This document shows positions 33,412 to 44,461 of a stretch of 64,000 nt of DNA, one piece after another (the first letter of the stretch is position 1; each line of letters opens with the position of its first letter). The stretch comes from Flaccisagitta enflata (taxonomy: Eukaryota > Chaetognatha > Sagittoidea > Aphragmophora). Below the pieces are notes generated by a model. That model made no database searches and was not told the DNA's origin. It worked only from the letters and a program-made list of their open reading frames with translations. Made by a program: the position numbers and the translations under genes. The stretch is taken from positions 84,816,001 through 84,880,000 of the forward strand of contig OZ231126.1 of assembly GCA_965153355.1 (NCBI GenBank). Reading direction: 5' to 3'.

Positions 33412-34165
33412 TTTTCAAAGACGTTTTCTGGGAAAATCTGAAATTGACTCATTTTTCATGAGGATTCCAAAACTGGTCCCAGAATTTTGATTATCCGCGT
33501 TTTCATTTTTGACCTCTCGTGAGGTCAGATTAGGGTCACTTGTGACCTTTGACCTCAATTTTGACCCACTTAAAATGAGAAAAGAAAAAAAAGAAGAGTA
33601 CTTTCTTTTGCTACTTTTTGGAGAGGAATCCAAATCTGCAATCAGATTTTGATTTTGACAACTTTGAAATTTTGACCCCTGTGGGGGATCATACCTTGAA
33701 CCCCTGACCTTTGACCCCCTGGAACTTGCACTTCCCAAACTTTTTTTGACAAAACAAATATATAGCATTGAAGCTTATGGACAATTCTTGAGAATGGTAT
33801 AACGGATAAGTGCCAACTGTAAAAAAAACCTTCATTGTCAGGGACCAAAATCAGAATTGTGTTTAACCGAGTTTTAATTTTTGACCTCTCGAGAGGTCAG
33901 ATTGGGGTTGTTCTTGACCTTTGACCCCGATTTTGACCCACTTAGAATGATAAATACAAAAAAAGAAGACTACTTTCTTATGCTACTTTTTTGAGAGGAA
34001 TCCAAATCTGCAATCAGAATTAAATTTTGACCACTTTTGGGGGATCATGCTTGACCCCCTGACCTTTGACCCCCTTGGTCTTACACTTCCCGAATATTTT
34101 TTGAAAAAACAAACATGTAGCACTGAAGCTCATGGACAGTACTTGAGAATGGTACAACGGAGATA
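33412..34165. repeat. Two direct ~373-bp units with DR1-like motifs (right arm)
   Basis: Inverted counterpart of 29085-29870. DR1-type motifs on the minus strand: TGACCTTTGACCT at 33543-33555 (matches both half-sites) and TGACCTTTGACCC at 33705-33717, 33915-33927 and 34060-34072. Confidence 0.8.
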
Positions 34166-34184
34166 TGACATTTATCCTATAGTC

Positions 34185-34785
34185 AGTGGCCTACCATAGG
34201 CAAAGAAAAAAGGCGAACACTTTGTTTTGCTAATCTTGGCTTAACCAAGGACCTGAACCATAGAAAATCCATGACCGTTTGAAAGCTCTGCGAAAATTCT
34301 TTCAAATGCGACGTAGCTGGTAATTGTAGCTTTATTCGTTTAGAAATGGCAAAGGTTTGAAGAAAAAAATCGCTGATTGAAAAAAAAAAATTTTCTAATG
34401 AGCAATTTTAGTCTTTTTGTTTTTTTCAATTATGCAGCTCAGGATTGTCTTAGCTACTTGTTATCCATGAGCTTAATAAAGAGCTTCAAATTTTCTTGAA
34501 ATGGCACCAAGAACAAATTTCTGACTCAATACGTTTGATTTTTACGTTAAAATAAAGATAACCCATGAAAATCATGTAGTGAAATTCCAAATTCTTGACT
34601 ACCTGTCTTCATCCTTATGCCATTTCCAAACGAATAGAGCTAGGACATCCAGCAAGGTTTCATTTGAAAGATCTTTCGCAGAGCTTCAAAATGGTTATGG
34701 ATTTTGCTATGTTTTTCTCATTGCTTGGATGTTAAACACTGACAAACAAGTAGTTAGCTTTTTTTCTTTTGCCATAGTTTAAAAA
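34185..34785. mobile_element. Fold-back MITE nested in the right arm
   Basis: Left arm GAAAGCTCTGCGAAAATTCT (about 34280) and right arm AAAGATCTTTCGCAGAGCTT (about 34668) are inverted, as are CCATAGGCAAAGAAAAAA (about 34194) and TTTTTTCTTTTGCCATAG. About 600 bp. It is absent from the left arm, so it was inserted after the arms formed. Confidence 0.7.
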
Positions 34786-34978
34786 AAGTTATTTCAGAAG
34801 ATTTATAGTTTGACTTCAAAAAGCGATTGAGGCTAAACTACTTGAGATCGAATGTTGAAATTTGGCATGAACAAATGCCAAAACCTACTTTTTCAGGTCT
34901 TTTTTAAAAATTTGATTAAGTCGATTCGTTTTTGATTTATGTCGTCATCTTTTGTCTCATTTGAAAAAAATCATACTG

Positions 34979-35089
34979 TAAATCGCGTTTTTCCACTTTT
35001 TCGACTCGTGTGTTAAGGACGGATGGATGGACGGATGGACGGACGGACGGACAAAGCCTCTTATAAAGTTGCGTGTCCGCAAATAAAAA
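34979..35089 (+). mobile_element. Family A1 element, 3' half (split)
   Basis: Continuation of the element at 28506: CGCGTTTTTCCACTTTTTCG, a GGATGGATGGACGGATGGAC array, AAAGCCTCTTATAAAGTTGC and GTGTCCGCAAATAAAAAA. One hairpin base differs (CGCAAAT for CGCAACT). Confidence 0.85.
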
Positions 35090-35260
35090 AGAAATGTTCT
35101 CATAGTCCATAAACTCGGGTGCTCTTGTTTTATTCTATCTGTTGCAAAATCTTTTCTTTTTCACATTTCAGCTTTTTTCAGCGAAACGATTTCAGCGCGA
35201 AAGTTCCACTGGCGAGAGAATATGGGAAGAGAACGCGAAATGAGCTGAGAACGCAACGAG

Positions 35261-36625
<1,365 letters not shown>

Positions 36626-36629
36626 AGTA

Positions 36630-37231
36630 CAGTGGGGTTCGTGGAATAACAGCCTAAACTGGAGGAAGGTATTTAAGTGTCTTAATTTCATATGACAAAC
36701 TTGATATTTGAAATGTAAGTTGTTCACTTGATGCTTTTGTCCCTGAGTTTTTCGGTTGCTATGGAAACCAAAATTATTTTTTTGAACATTTATAACAACT
36801 AGAATATCAATATTTTGACAAATATCATCAGGGAACATTGCTCAGAATAAAATTTGCTACAACTTTCCCACAGTATGTCCTGTAAGAATATTGCTCGTTT
36901 AGCCGTTGCTAGGGAGCATCATTTAGCGGTTGCTAGGTGTGATGCCCCCTAGCAACGGCCAAAAGAGCAATATTCTTACAGAACATACTGTGGGAAAGTT
37001 TTAGCAAATTTAATTTTGAGCAATGTTCCCCGACAATATTTCACAGAATATTGATATTTTAGTGGTTATAAATGTTTGAAAAAATAATTTTGGTTTCCAT
37101 AGCAACCGAAAAACTCAGGGACAAAAACATCAAGAGAACAACTTATATTTCAAATATCAAGTTTGTCAAATGAAATTAAGACACTTAAATACCTTCCTCC
37201 AGTTTAGGCTGTTATTCCACGAACCCCACTG
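36630..37231. mobile_element. Palindromic TA-flanked MITE, ~600 bp
   Basis: Begins TA-CAGTGGGGTTCGTGGAAT and ends ATTCCACGAACCCCACTG-TA. The two arms, each about 290 bp, are nearly perfect inverted copies. The centre holds GCGGTTGCTAGGTGTGATGC. Core words CTTACAGAACATACTGTGGG and TAGCAAC are shared with 43271-43795. No coding frame. Confidence 0.92.
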
Positions 37232-37233
37232 TA

Positions 37234-38303
37234 TCTTAAATAAAACTGAATATGAAAGCAATCTCTTGCTGAAAGAGAGGAGAAAGAAGAAAGAAAAAGA
37301 AATAAGAAAGAATGAGCACCTGGAGAAAACAAAAAGAGAAGAGCAAATAAAAAAAAATGAGGAGGAGGAGTGAAAGTTTTCCTACGGCGAGAGTCACCTT
37401 TATTGGTTCAAACAGACAGATAAATCGAGATAAATTGATATAAAGATATATTGGTATAGAGACACGAAGCAGTCGCACACATAATGAAACAATGACATTT
37501 TTCGAGTGATCCAAGAAAAACGTCAGTTTCATACCAGTCGTGTGATAGGGGCTGCCAAAGTTTCACTTTAAACTGAAAGTTAAAGCACGCATGCTTAGAA
37601 TTACAGCGACTTTAGATAAAGTCTCGTTTCGTGAAAGTTTTGGCAAAGACGAAAAAGGTCCGGATAATCAATGATGGTAAAAAATTGTGAAATTGTCTTT
37701 ACAAGTATAGAAAACGCGACTGCACACTGTAATTTTCAGTATTCAGAATTTCATGCATCCCATGCATCGCAGCGGTTTGTTGGGTTTATTGCGGGTAAAC
37801 GTAGTCAACAAGTTATTGTCTTTTTCAGCATCACAAAATTCCATTACTATGTCGTACGTACCAAATGCATGAAAGGCATAGGCTCATGCGCGCTTCCGGT
37901 TGAACAAAAACAGTTTCACAGAAGCAACGCTTGCGTTGGACGCCAAAATGAAGGGATTTCGGCGCGTATATGTTTTATGAAACGAGAAAACGTAACGTAA
38001 ATGTCACATTCTCTGAGCAGCGTGAACGCTCTCAAGAGATATATTTTCAATGTATTTTGTTGGTACACAGCTAGAATTCTATTTTATCATCAATTTGCAT
38101 CTTAGGAAAACCATCCAAGAAGGGCCGCTGAACCGGATCATGTCGAGAAAAAAAACATGCTGATGTCTTCAGGTGATGTTGAACTTGGGAAAAAGTGAAT
38201 TACAAACATTTGAACCATGATTCGGGCTGAAACAAACATAGAGGTAGTTCTTTTTCTTCCTTTTTTAAACGCGTCATATCATATTCACGAGTGAGTCAGA
38301 TGA
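37234..38303. other. Non-coding stretch
   Basis: Includes a 109-codon forward frame at 37671-38000, the longest non-repetitive frame in the window, but with no domain, family resemblance or supporting splice/polyadenylation signals. A purine-rich patch lies at 37270-37370. Confidence 0.35.
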
Positions 38304-38304
38304 A

Positions 38305-38517
38305 AACAAGTTACGCGGGGTCACAATATCGTTGCGGACGGGAGGGCAGGAGCGTCCAACCCCCACTAGCACCCCAACCAACCCCCAACATATACAAACA
38401 TAACCAAAAGTATCTACGCATGTTTTTTCTACTTTTCAACTTGATCATTATGCATGGACCGACAGACCTACGAAACAGACAAAGCCTCTTATAGAATCGT
38501 ATGTCCGCAGCTAAAAA
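38305..38517 (+). mobile_element. Family A1 hairpin element
   Basis: AACAAGTTACGCGGGGTCAC, TCGTTGCGGACGGGAGGGCA, a CCACTAGCACCCCAACC body, a very short GACCGACAGACC array, AAAGCCTCTTATAGAATCG and ATGTCCGCAGCTAAAAA. It has the shortest array and a damaged hairpin, so it is probably an older copy. Confidence 0.85.
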
Positions 38518-39466
38518 TTGAATTACTCCAGCCATGTATGAGACAGCGGATTTTACCACAATTAAGATCGAAATCGTACATCACACAAAAAAAATTCTAT
38601 AAAATGTATGTTAATTAGACATAATTACACAAATTTCCGCCTATTTTTGTGGCTACGGCACCTAAAACTCAAAAAACACAACAAGTGGAATAGCTCCTCA
38701 AGTTTTTGATAAAATTGCCTGATTTTTGGTGTGGTAATAGTTTTAGAACTGTGCAAAATTTCAGCTCTTAAAATGAATTTTTGATACAGTTATGAAATTT
38801 TGAAATATTCACAAAATGCAATGAAGGACAATTTTCCCTCTAATTCTTTTTTCAAATGAAAATTCAACCAATCGCTATTTTCTGATATCATTAATCACAA
38901 ATCAAGAGTTTCTAAAAAAAAATTTGAGCTAGCCCTCTCAGGAAATTTTTTTTTTCTCAAAAATTGCTTAAATGACCTATTTTTTGAGGTTGAATAAGAA
39001 CTGTCCCTGTCATCCAATCACTTTCATTTTTGTTGAAGTTGTTACCTGTTATCCACCCTAAAATTTGAGCTCACTGCGACAAACGGCTGCGGAGATATCA
39101 ACGTTCAAAGTTACTTTGTGAGGGCAAAATCAGCTAAATCTCCATTTTGGCCATTTTTGAGCTTACATAATTTTTTTTTTCTGATACCATTTTGGCTGAA
39201 GTTACTCAGGATTAAGCATTTAGTCATATTCTAAAATTTCACACTCGTCAGTCAAGCCGTTTTAGAGTTATGAAGGTCCAAAGTTTGAAAAAATGCCAAT
39301 TTTTCAACAAAAACTTTTTTAGAAATTAGCGAAAAATTTTCAAAAAAATGTTTTCAAAAAGGGGGTCGAAACAACTTGAAATTTTATGATTCGCCTAGAT
39401 CCAAAACCCTGGAGAAAACGTTTTTTTTCAATTCTTTAGAAAAATTTTACTATTTCGTCTTTGTTA

Positions 39467-40008
39467 AACAAGGCCAACACCTATAAGTCGCGTGCGAGAC
39501 CTAAATATGTAATTACTTTATTACATAACCACATAACTAAAATGACTTTTATTGAATTTAATTGATTTAACATGACTTAAAATAATCTAAAACGACCTAA
39601 AATGACCTAAAATGCCCTAATTTGACTTGAATTGACCTAATATGACTAAAATGATTTAGTGACTAAAATAACTTAAATTGATTTAAATTGATATAAAATG
39701 ACTTTAAATGACTTAAATTGACATAAAATGACTTAAAATGACTTAAATTGACCTAGATTTACTGAAATTTTAATCAACTGACCTAAATTGACTTAAACAG
39801 ACCTAAAATCACTAAAATGATGAAAACTATTTAAATAACTCAAATGACTTAAATTGACTTAAACTGACTTAAAATGACTTTAAATGACCTATTTGACTTA
39901 AAATAAGGTAGTAGGAATAAAACGAGTAAAAAAAGTAAAGTGTGACCGACTGACCGACCGACCGACGGACAAAGCGGGGTGTAGAGTCGCATAGCACGCG
40001 ACTAAAAA
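39467..40008 (+). mobile_element. Family B element with internal decamer array
   Basis: AACAAGGCCAACACCTATAA and GTCGCGTGCGAGACC at the 5' end. About 360 bp of degenerate TGACTTAAA/TGACCTAAA decamers follow (39535-39900). Then AAAGTGTGACCGACTGACCG, ACAAAGCGGGGTGTAGAGTC and GCATAGCACGCGACTAAAAA. The array has replaced the normal B body. Confidence 0.85.
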
Positions 40009-40080
40009 TTGGTGAGTGTGAAATTTTAGAATATGACTGAATGCTTGATCCTGAGTAACTTCAGCGAAAACTTCAGCGAA

Positions 40081-40255
40081 AACAAGGCCGGATTCACGGC
40101 CACCAGTTTCGGACGGGTGGGCAGGGGCGGATATGCGCGTTTTCCCACTTTTCGACTTGTGGTGACGGACTGACGGACCAACGGACCGACGGACCAACGG
40201 ACCAATGGACTGACAGACAAAGCCTCCTATAGAGTTTCGTGACCGCAACTAAAAA
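40081..40255 (+). mobile_element. Family A2 hairpin element
   Basis: AACAAGGCCGGATTCACGGC, CAGTTTCGGACGGGTGGGCA, TGCGCGTTTTCCCACTTTTC, GACGGACCAACGGACC units, AAAGCCTCCTATAGAGTTTC and GTGACCGCAACTAAAAA. Confidence 0.88.
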
Positions 40256-40614
40256 GAAATTTCATGCAAGCTCAAAAACGGCCAAAATGCAAATTTTAAA
40301 CGTTGATATCTATGCAGCTGTTTGTCCCAGTGAGCTCAAATTTTAGGTGAAGTTAGGGTAGATAACAGGCAACAACGAAAAATGAAGATGATTGAATGAC
40401 GGGGACAATTCTTATTCAACCTAAAAAAATGGAACATTTTTGCAATTTTTGAGAAAAAGAAATTTTCCTAAGAGGGCTAGTTCAAAATTTTTTTTAGAAA
40501 CTCTTAGTTTGTGAATAATGATATCAGAAAATGGCAATTGGTGGAATTTTTTATTTGAAAAAAAAAATTTTGAGGGAAAATTGACTAAAAATAACCTAAA
40601 CTATAATAAAAGAG

Positions 40615-40809
40615 TAGTGTGACGGACGGACGTACGGACGGACAGACGGACTGACGGATGGACGGACGGACGGATGAACAGACGGACGGACGGACGGACA
40701 GACGGACGGACAGACGGACGGACGGACGGACAGACGGACGGACGGACGGACGGACGGACTGATCGACCGATGGACCGACGGGGTGTAGAGTCGCGTAGCA
40801 CGCGACTAA
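40615..40809 (+). mobile_element. Family B 3' end with long GACG array
   Basis: AGTAGTGTGACGGACGGACG, then about 130 bp of GACG/GACA units (40620-40760), GGGGTGTAGAGTCGCG and the perfect hairpin AGTCGCGTAGCACGCGACT, then AAAG. The 5' half is missing. Confidence 0.85.
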
Positions 40810-40967
40810 AGACCCAAAATCTATGGCTATGGTTATGGCTAAGGCTATGGCTAGGGCTATGGCTAAGGCTTGCTCATTCGCGTCGAAATTAGATAAATTA
40901 ACCTCCATCCCCGGAAAAATGGTTTCGTTGATGCGAAAGATGCAGAGAGAGACAGAAAGGATAGGAT

Positions 40968-41310
40968 GGAGGGAAGGCAGAAAGGAAGGAAGGAAGGAAG
41001 GAAGAAAGGAAGGAAGGAAGGAAGGAAGGAAGGAAGGAGGGAAGGAAGGGAGGATGGAAGGAAGGATGGAAGGAAGGAAGGAGGGAAGGAAGGATGGAAG
41101 GAAGGTTGGAAGGAAGGAAGGAAAGGAAGGAAGGATGGAAGGAAGGTTGGAAGGAAGGAAGGAAAGGAGGAAGGAGGGATGAAAGGTAGGATGAAAGTTA
41201 GGAAGGAAGGAACGAAGGAAGGTATGAAGATAGGAGTAAAGGAAGGATGAAAGGTAAGGGAGGAGGGAAGGAAAAAGAAAGAGAGAATAAAAAAGAAAGA
41301 AATGAGGAAG

Positions 41311-41368
<58 letters not shown>

Positions 41369-41370
41369 AA

Positions 41371-41454
<84 letters not shown>

Positions 41455-41499
41455 AATGAAAAAAAGAATGATAGAATAAAAGAATGAATGAAAGAAGGT

Positions 41500-41531
<32 letters not shown>

Positions 41532-41575
41532 AAAAAAGAATGATAGAATAAAAGAATGAATGAAAGAAAGAAAAA

Positions 41576-41647
<72 letters not shown>

Positions 41648-41705
41648 AGGAAAGAAAGAAGGAAAGGATGAACGAAAGAAAAAAAAAGAAAGAAAAAGAA
41701 AGAAA
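40968..41705. repeat. Homopurine tract: (GAAG)n then (AAAG)n
   Basis: About 730 bp almost purely A and G on the plus strand. GGAAGGAA with GGATGGAA variants runs to about 41270, and AAAG from 41310 to about 41650. A direct duplication of GAATGATAGAATAAAAGAAT occurs at 41466 and 41538. The minus strand gives a 500-codon FLSFFLSF frame that is only the repeat. Confidence 0.97.
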
Positions 41706-41828
41706 GTAGAAAATAAGCTTCAAGAAAAGGGGGATCCTGGGAACATTGCGCCAAAAAGAGAAAAAGGAAACTCCGTTAATCAAATCGCGTTTGGCGTCAG
41801 AAACACGAACAGGTTTTGAAGACAAGAA

Positions 41829-42981
41829 TGCAACGGCAGGATGGAAGAACAACAAGGCCAGATAGACAAGAATACAATGCAACGGCAGGATGGAAGAACA
41901 ACAAGGCCAGATAGACGAGAATACAATGCAATGGCAGGATGGAAGAACAACAAGGCCAGATAGATACACTGCAACAGGTTTTGATGAAGAGAATACAATG
42001 CAACGGCAGGATGGAAGAACAACAAGGCCAGATAGATACACTGCAACAGGTTTTGATGAAGAGAATACAATGCAACGGCAGGATGGAAGAACAACAAGGC
42101 CAGATAGACAAGAATACAATGCAACGGCAAGATGGAAGAACAACAAGGCCAGATAGATAAACTGCAACGGCAAGATGGAAGAACAACAAGGCCAGATAGA
42201 TACAATGCAACGGCAGGATGGAAGAACAACAAGGCCAGATAGATACAATGCAACGGCAGGATGGAAGAACAACAAGGCCAGATAGATACAATGCAACGGC
42301 AGGATGGAAGAACAACAAGGCCAGATAGATAAACTGCAACGGCAAGATAGAAGAACAACAAGGCCAGATAGATAAACTGCAACGGCAAGATGGAAGAACA
42401 ATAAGGCCAGATAGATAAACTGCAACGGCAAGATGGAAGAACAACAAGGCCAGATAGATACAATGCAACGTCAGGATGGAAGAACAACAAGGCCAGATAG
42501 ATACAATGCAACGGCAGGATGGAAGAACAACAAGGCCAGATAGATACAATGCAACGGCAGGATGGAAGAACAACAAGGCCAGATAGATAAACTGCAACGG
42601 CAAGATGGAAGAACAACAAGGCCAGATAGATACAATGCAACGGCAGGATGGAAGAACAACAAGGCCAGATAGATAAACTGCAACGGCAAGATGGAAGAAC
42701 AACAAGGCCAGATAGATACAATGCAACGGCAGGATAGAAGAACAACAAGGCCAGATAGATAAACTGCAACGGCAAGATGGAAGAACAACAAGGCCAGATA
42801 GATAAACTGCAACGGCAAGATGGAAGAACAACAAGGCCAGATAGATAAACTGCAACGGCAAGATGGAAGAACAACAAGGCCAGATAGATAAACTGCAACG
42901 GCAAGATGGAAGAACAACAAGGCCAGATAGATAAACTGCAACGGCAAGATGGAAGAACAACAAGGCCAGATAAATAAACTG
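41829..42981. repeat. ~43-bp minisatellite, 25 copies
   Basis: The word ACAAGGCCA (ACAAGGCCAGATA in most units) recurs 25 times. The first intervals are 49, 49, 72, 72 and 49 bp, then 19 intervals average exactly 43 bp (42143 to 42960). Units vary mainly at CAGGATGG/CAAGATGG and GATACAATG/GATAAACTG. The AACAAGGCCAGATA word resembles the 5' end of the hairpin elements. Because 43 is not a multiple of 3 and no unit frame contains a minus-strand stop, all three minus frames stay open for up to 400 codons. Confidence 0.95.
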
Positions 42982-43049
42982 CGTGTTTCTAATGATCATC
43001 TCAGATGATCAACATCACTTTTGAATTGTTTTGTTTTGTTTTAGATTAC

Positions 43050-43260
43050 GGCTTTGGCTGGTCAAAATACTTGCCTGAGCGAGCCCTCCAAAATAAATCC
43101 AGTGGAGCGTAACATTCTCTAATCAGCCTGAAGCGTATGAAACTTTTCTATTTTTTGATTAGGAAAAAAATGATTTTGAAGAAAAAATCTGATCTCACTA
43201 AGACTAAGAGAATATGACCTTCTCCTAAGCAACCGGTGTTCTGAGATTTCTCCTATGTTC
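43050..43260. repeat. ~220-bp interspersed repeat (copy 2)
   Basis: Same-orientation relative of 28715-28930. It lies immediately left of a palindromic MITE. Confidence 0.75.
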
Positions 43261-43270
43261 TACGTCTCTA

Positions 43271-43795
43271 CAGTAGATCTCGTCTAGACTTGAGATAGCG
43301 GGGGCAAGCATTGTGCAAAGACGAATGAAGATCATAGACTAATCAAAGGATGATTAATTCCCTATGATAGTTGGTTGCCATGGAAACACATTTTTATGTA
43401 TTCTCGCTAAAGTATTAATATTTTGAGAGATTTTTTTAGGGAACATTGCTTAAAATGAAATTTGCTACTTCTTTAGATGTTCTGAAGTGGCCATTTGGGC
43501 TAGAGCGTATCCATGTGTGACAACCCCTAGCAACCGCTAAACGAGCGACATTCTTACAGAACATACTGTGGGAAAGTTGTAGCAAGTTTTATTTTAAGTA
43601 ATGTTCCCTAAAAAAATCTCTCAAAATATTGATACTTTAACGAGAATACATTGAAATGTGTTTCCATGGCAACCAGCTATCATGGGCAATAAAGTATCGC
43701 GTTATTAGTCTATGTTTGAAATATCACTCCCCTGGCTTCATTTGTTTTCCTACAATACTTGCCCCCGTTATCTCAAGTCTAGACGAGATCTACTG
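43271..43795. mobile_element. Palindromic TA-flanked MITE, 525 bp
   Basis: TA-CAGTAGATCTCGTCTAGAC on the left and GTCTAGACGAGATCTACTG-TA on the right. Arms of about 200 bp are inverted. The core CTTACAGAACATACTGTGGG and AACCGCTAAACGAGCGA relates it to 36630-37231, but the terminal sequences differ. Non-coding. Confidence 0.9.
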
Positions 43796-43831
43796 TATCT
43801 TTTCACATGTTTCCGATGTCTAAAGATGGAT

Positions 43832-43873
43832 TGAGCGAAGTGAGCGAAGTGAGCGAAGTGAGCGAGTGAGCGA
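43832..43873. repeat. GAGCGAAGT 9-bp repeat
   Basis: Four exact 9-bp units followed by GAGCGAGTGAGCG, just outside the MITE. Confidence 0.9.
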
Positions 43874-44288
43874 ACCCGTGATTCACGAGCCGTGAACTGA
43901 GGTCATTATACCCAAAACGGGATCAGAGACTCAACCGATATTATCGGTATCATTGTATCAGTGCTGGGTGCTAGGCGTTTGAGATGCGATATCGATGATC
44001 CTATTAATTTCTTTAATTGATTAGTGAATAGGAGGACGGAGGGGCAGCCAGATTGATGGATGAATCACTGGATGGAGCCTCCTGTCCATCTGTCCATCTG
44101 ACCATCGGTCCGTCAGTTCATTGGTCTTTCTTGCAGAATGTTTGTCCGTCGGTCAGTCTATCGGTTACGCCCGTTCATAAAATGCAGTTTTTTTTTGCGG
44201 CAATCGAAGTAGAACGCTTTGCAGATGACGCGTGGTTTTACCCGATCAACTTGGACATCTATCTATGGCAGACTGATGGGTTGAAGGA

Positions 44289-44396
<108 letters not shown>

Positions 44397-44461
44397 AATG
44401 AAGGGCTGATGAAACTTGAGAGCACTGCGACTGATACCGGCGTATGACATGATGAAATTAA

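Larger units (their letters stand above)
28620..34978. mobile_element. TA-flanked fold-back transposon, 6.36 kb with nested insertions
   Basis: Termini CAGTATGATTTTTTTTCAAA and its complement TTTGAAAAAAATCATACTG, 41-42 bp with one length difference in the T run, flanked by TA on both sides. Long arms are inverted: the left arm (28620-29905) and right arm (33412-34978) align in opposite orientation except where later insertions interrupt them. Each arm holds two direct units of about 373 bp. The centre (29905-33412) is filled by other elements. TA target and CAGT ends suggest a Tc1/mariner-related non-autonomous element. No transposase reading frame is visible. Confidence 0.8.
38825..40580. 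mobile_element. Fold-back element with two nested hairpin elements
   Basis: Left arm about 38825-39260 and right arm about 40010-40580 are inverted (for example TGAAGTTACTCAGGATTAAG at 39195 against CTTGATCCTGAGTAACTTCA near 40050; CTGTTATCCACCCTA against TAGGGTAGATAACAG). The centre is occupied by a family B element (39467-40008), and the right arm is split by a family A2 element (40081-40255). Confidence 0.75.

Noticed and set aside
28620-34978. Possibility that the large inverted arms are an assembly palindrome
   Set aside because: The arms differ by independent insertions (28715 in one, 34185 in the other) and many substitutions, so they are a real, old inverted structure and not a mirrored assembly artefact.
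37671-38000. 109-codon forward frame
   Set aside because: Longest non-repetitive frame, but no family, domain, codon bias, splice or polyadenylation context that I can see. Length is compatible with chance in 64 kb.
40585-42431. 389- and 522-codon minus-strand frames
   Set aside because: They run through the GAAG/AAAG purine tract and the 43-bp minisatellite; the residues are only repeat translation.
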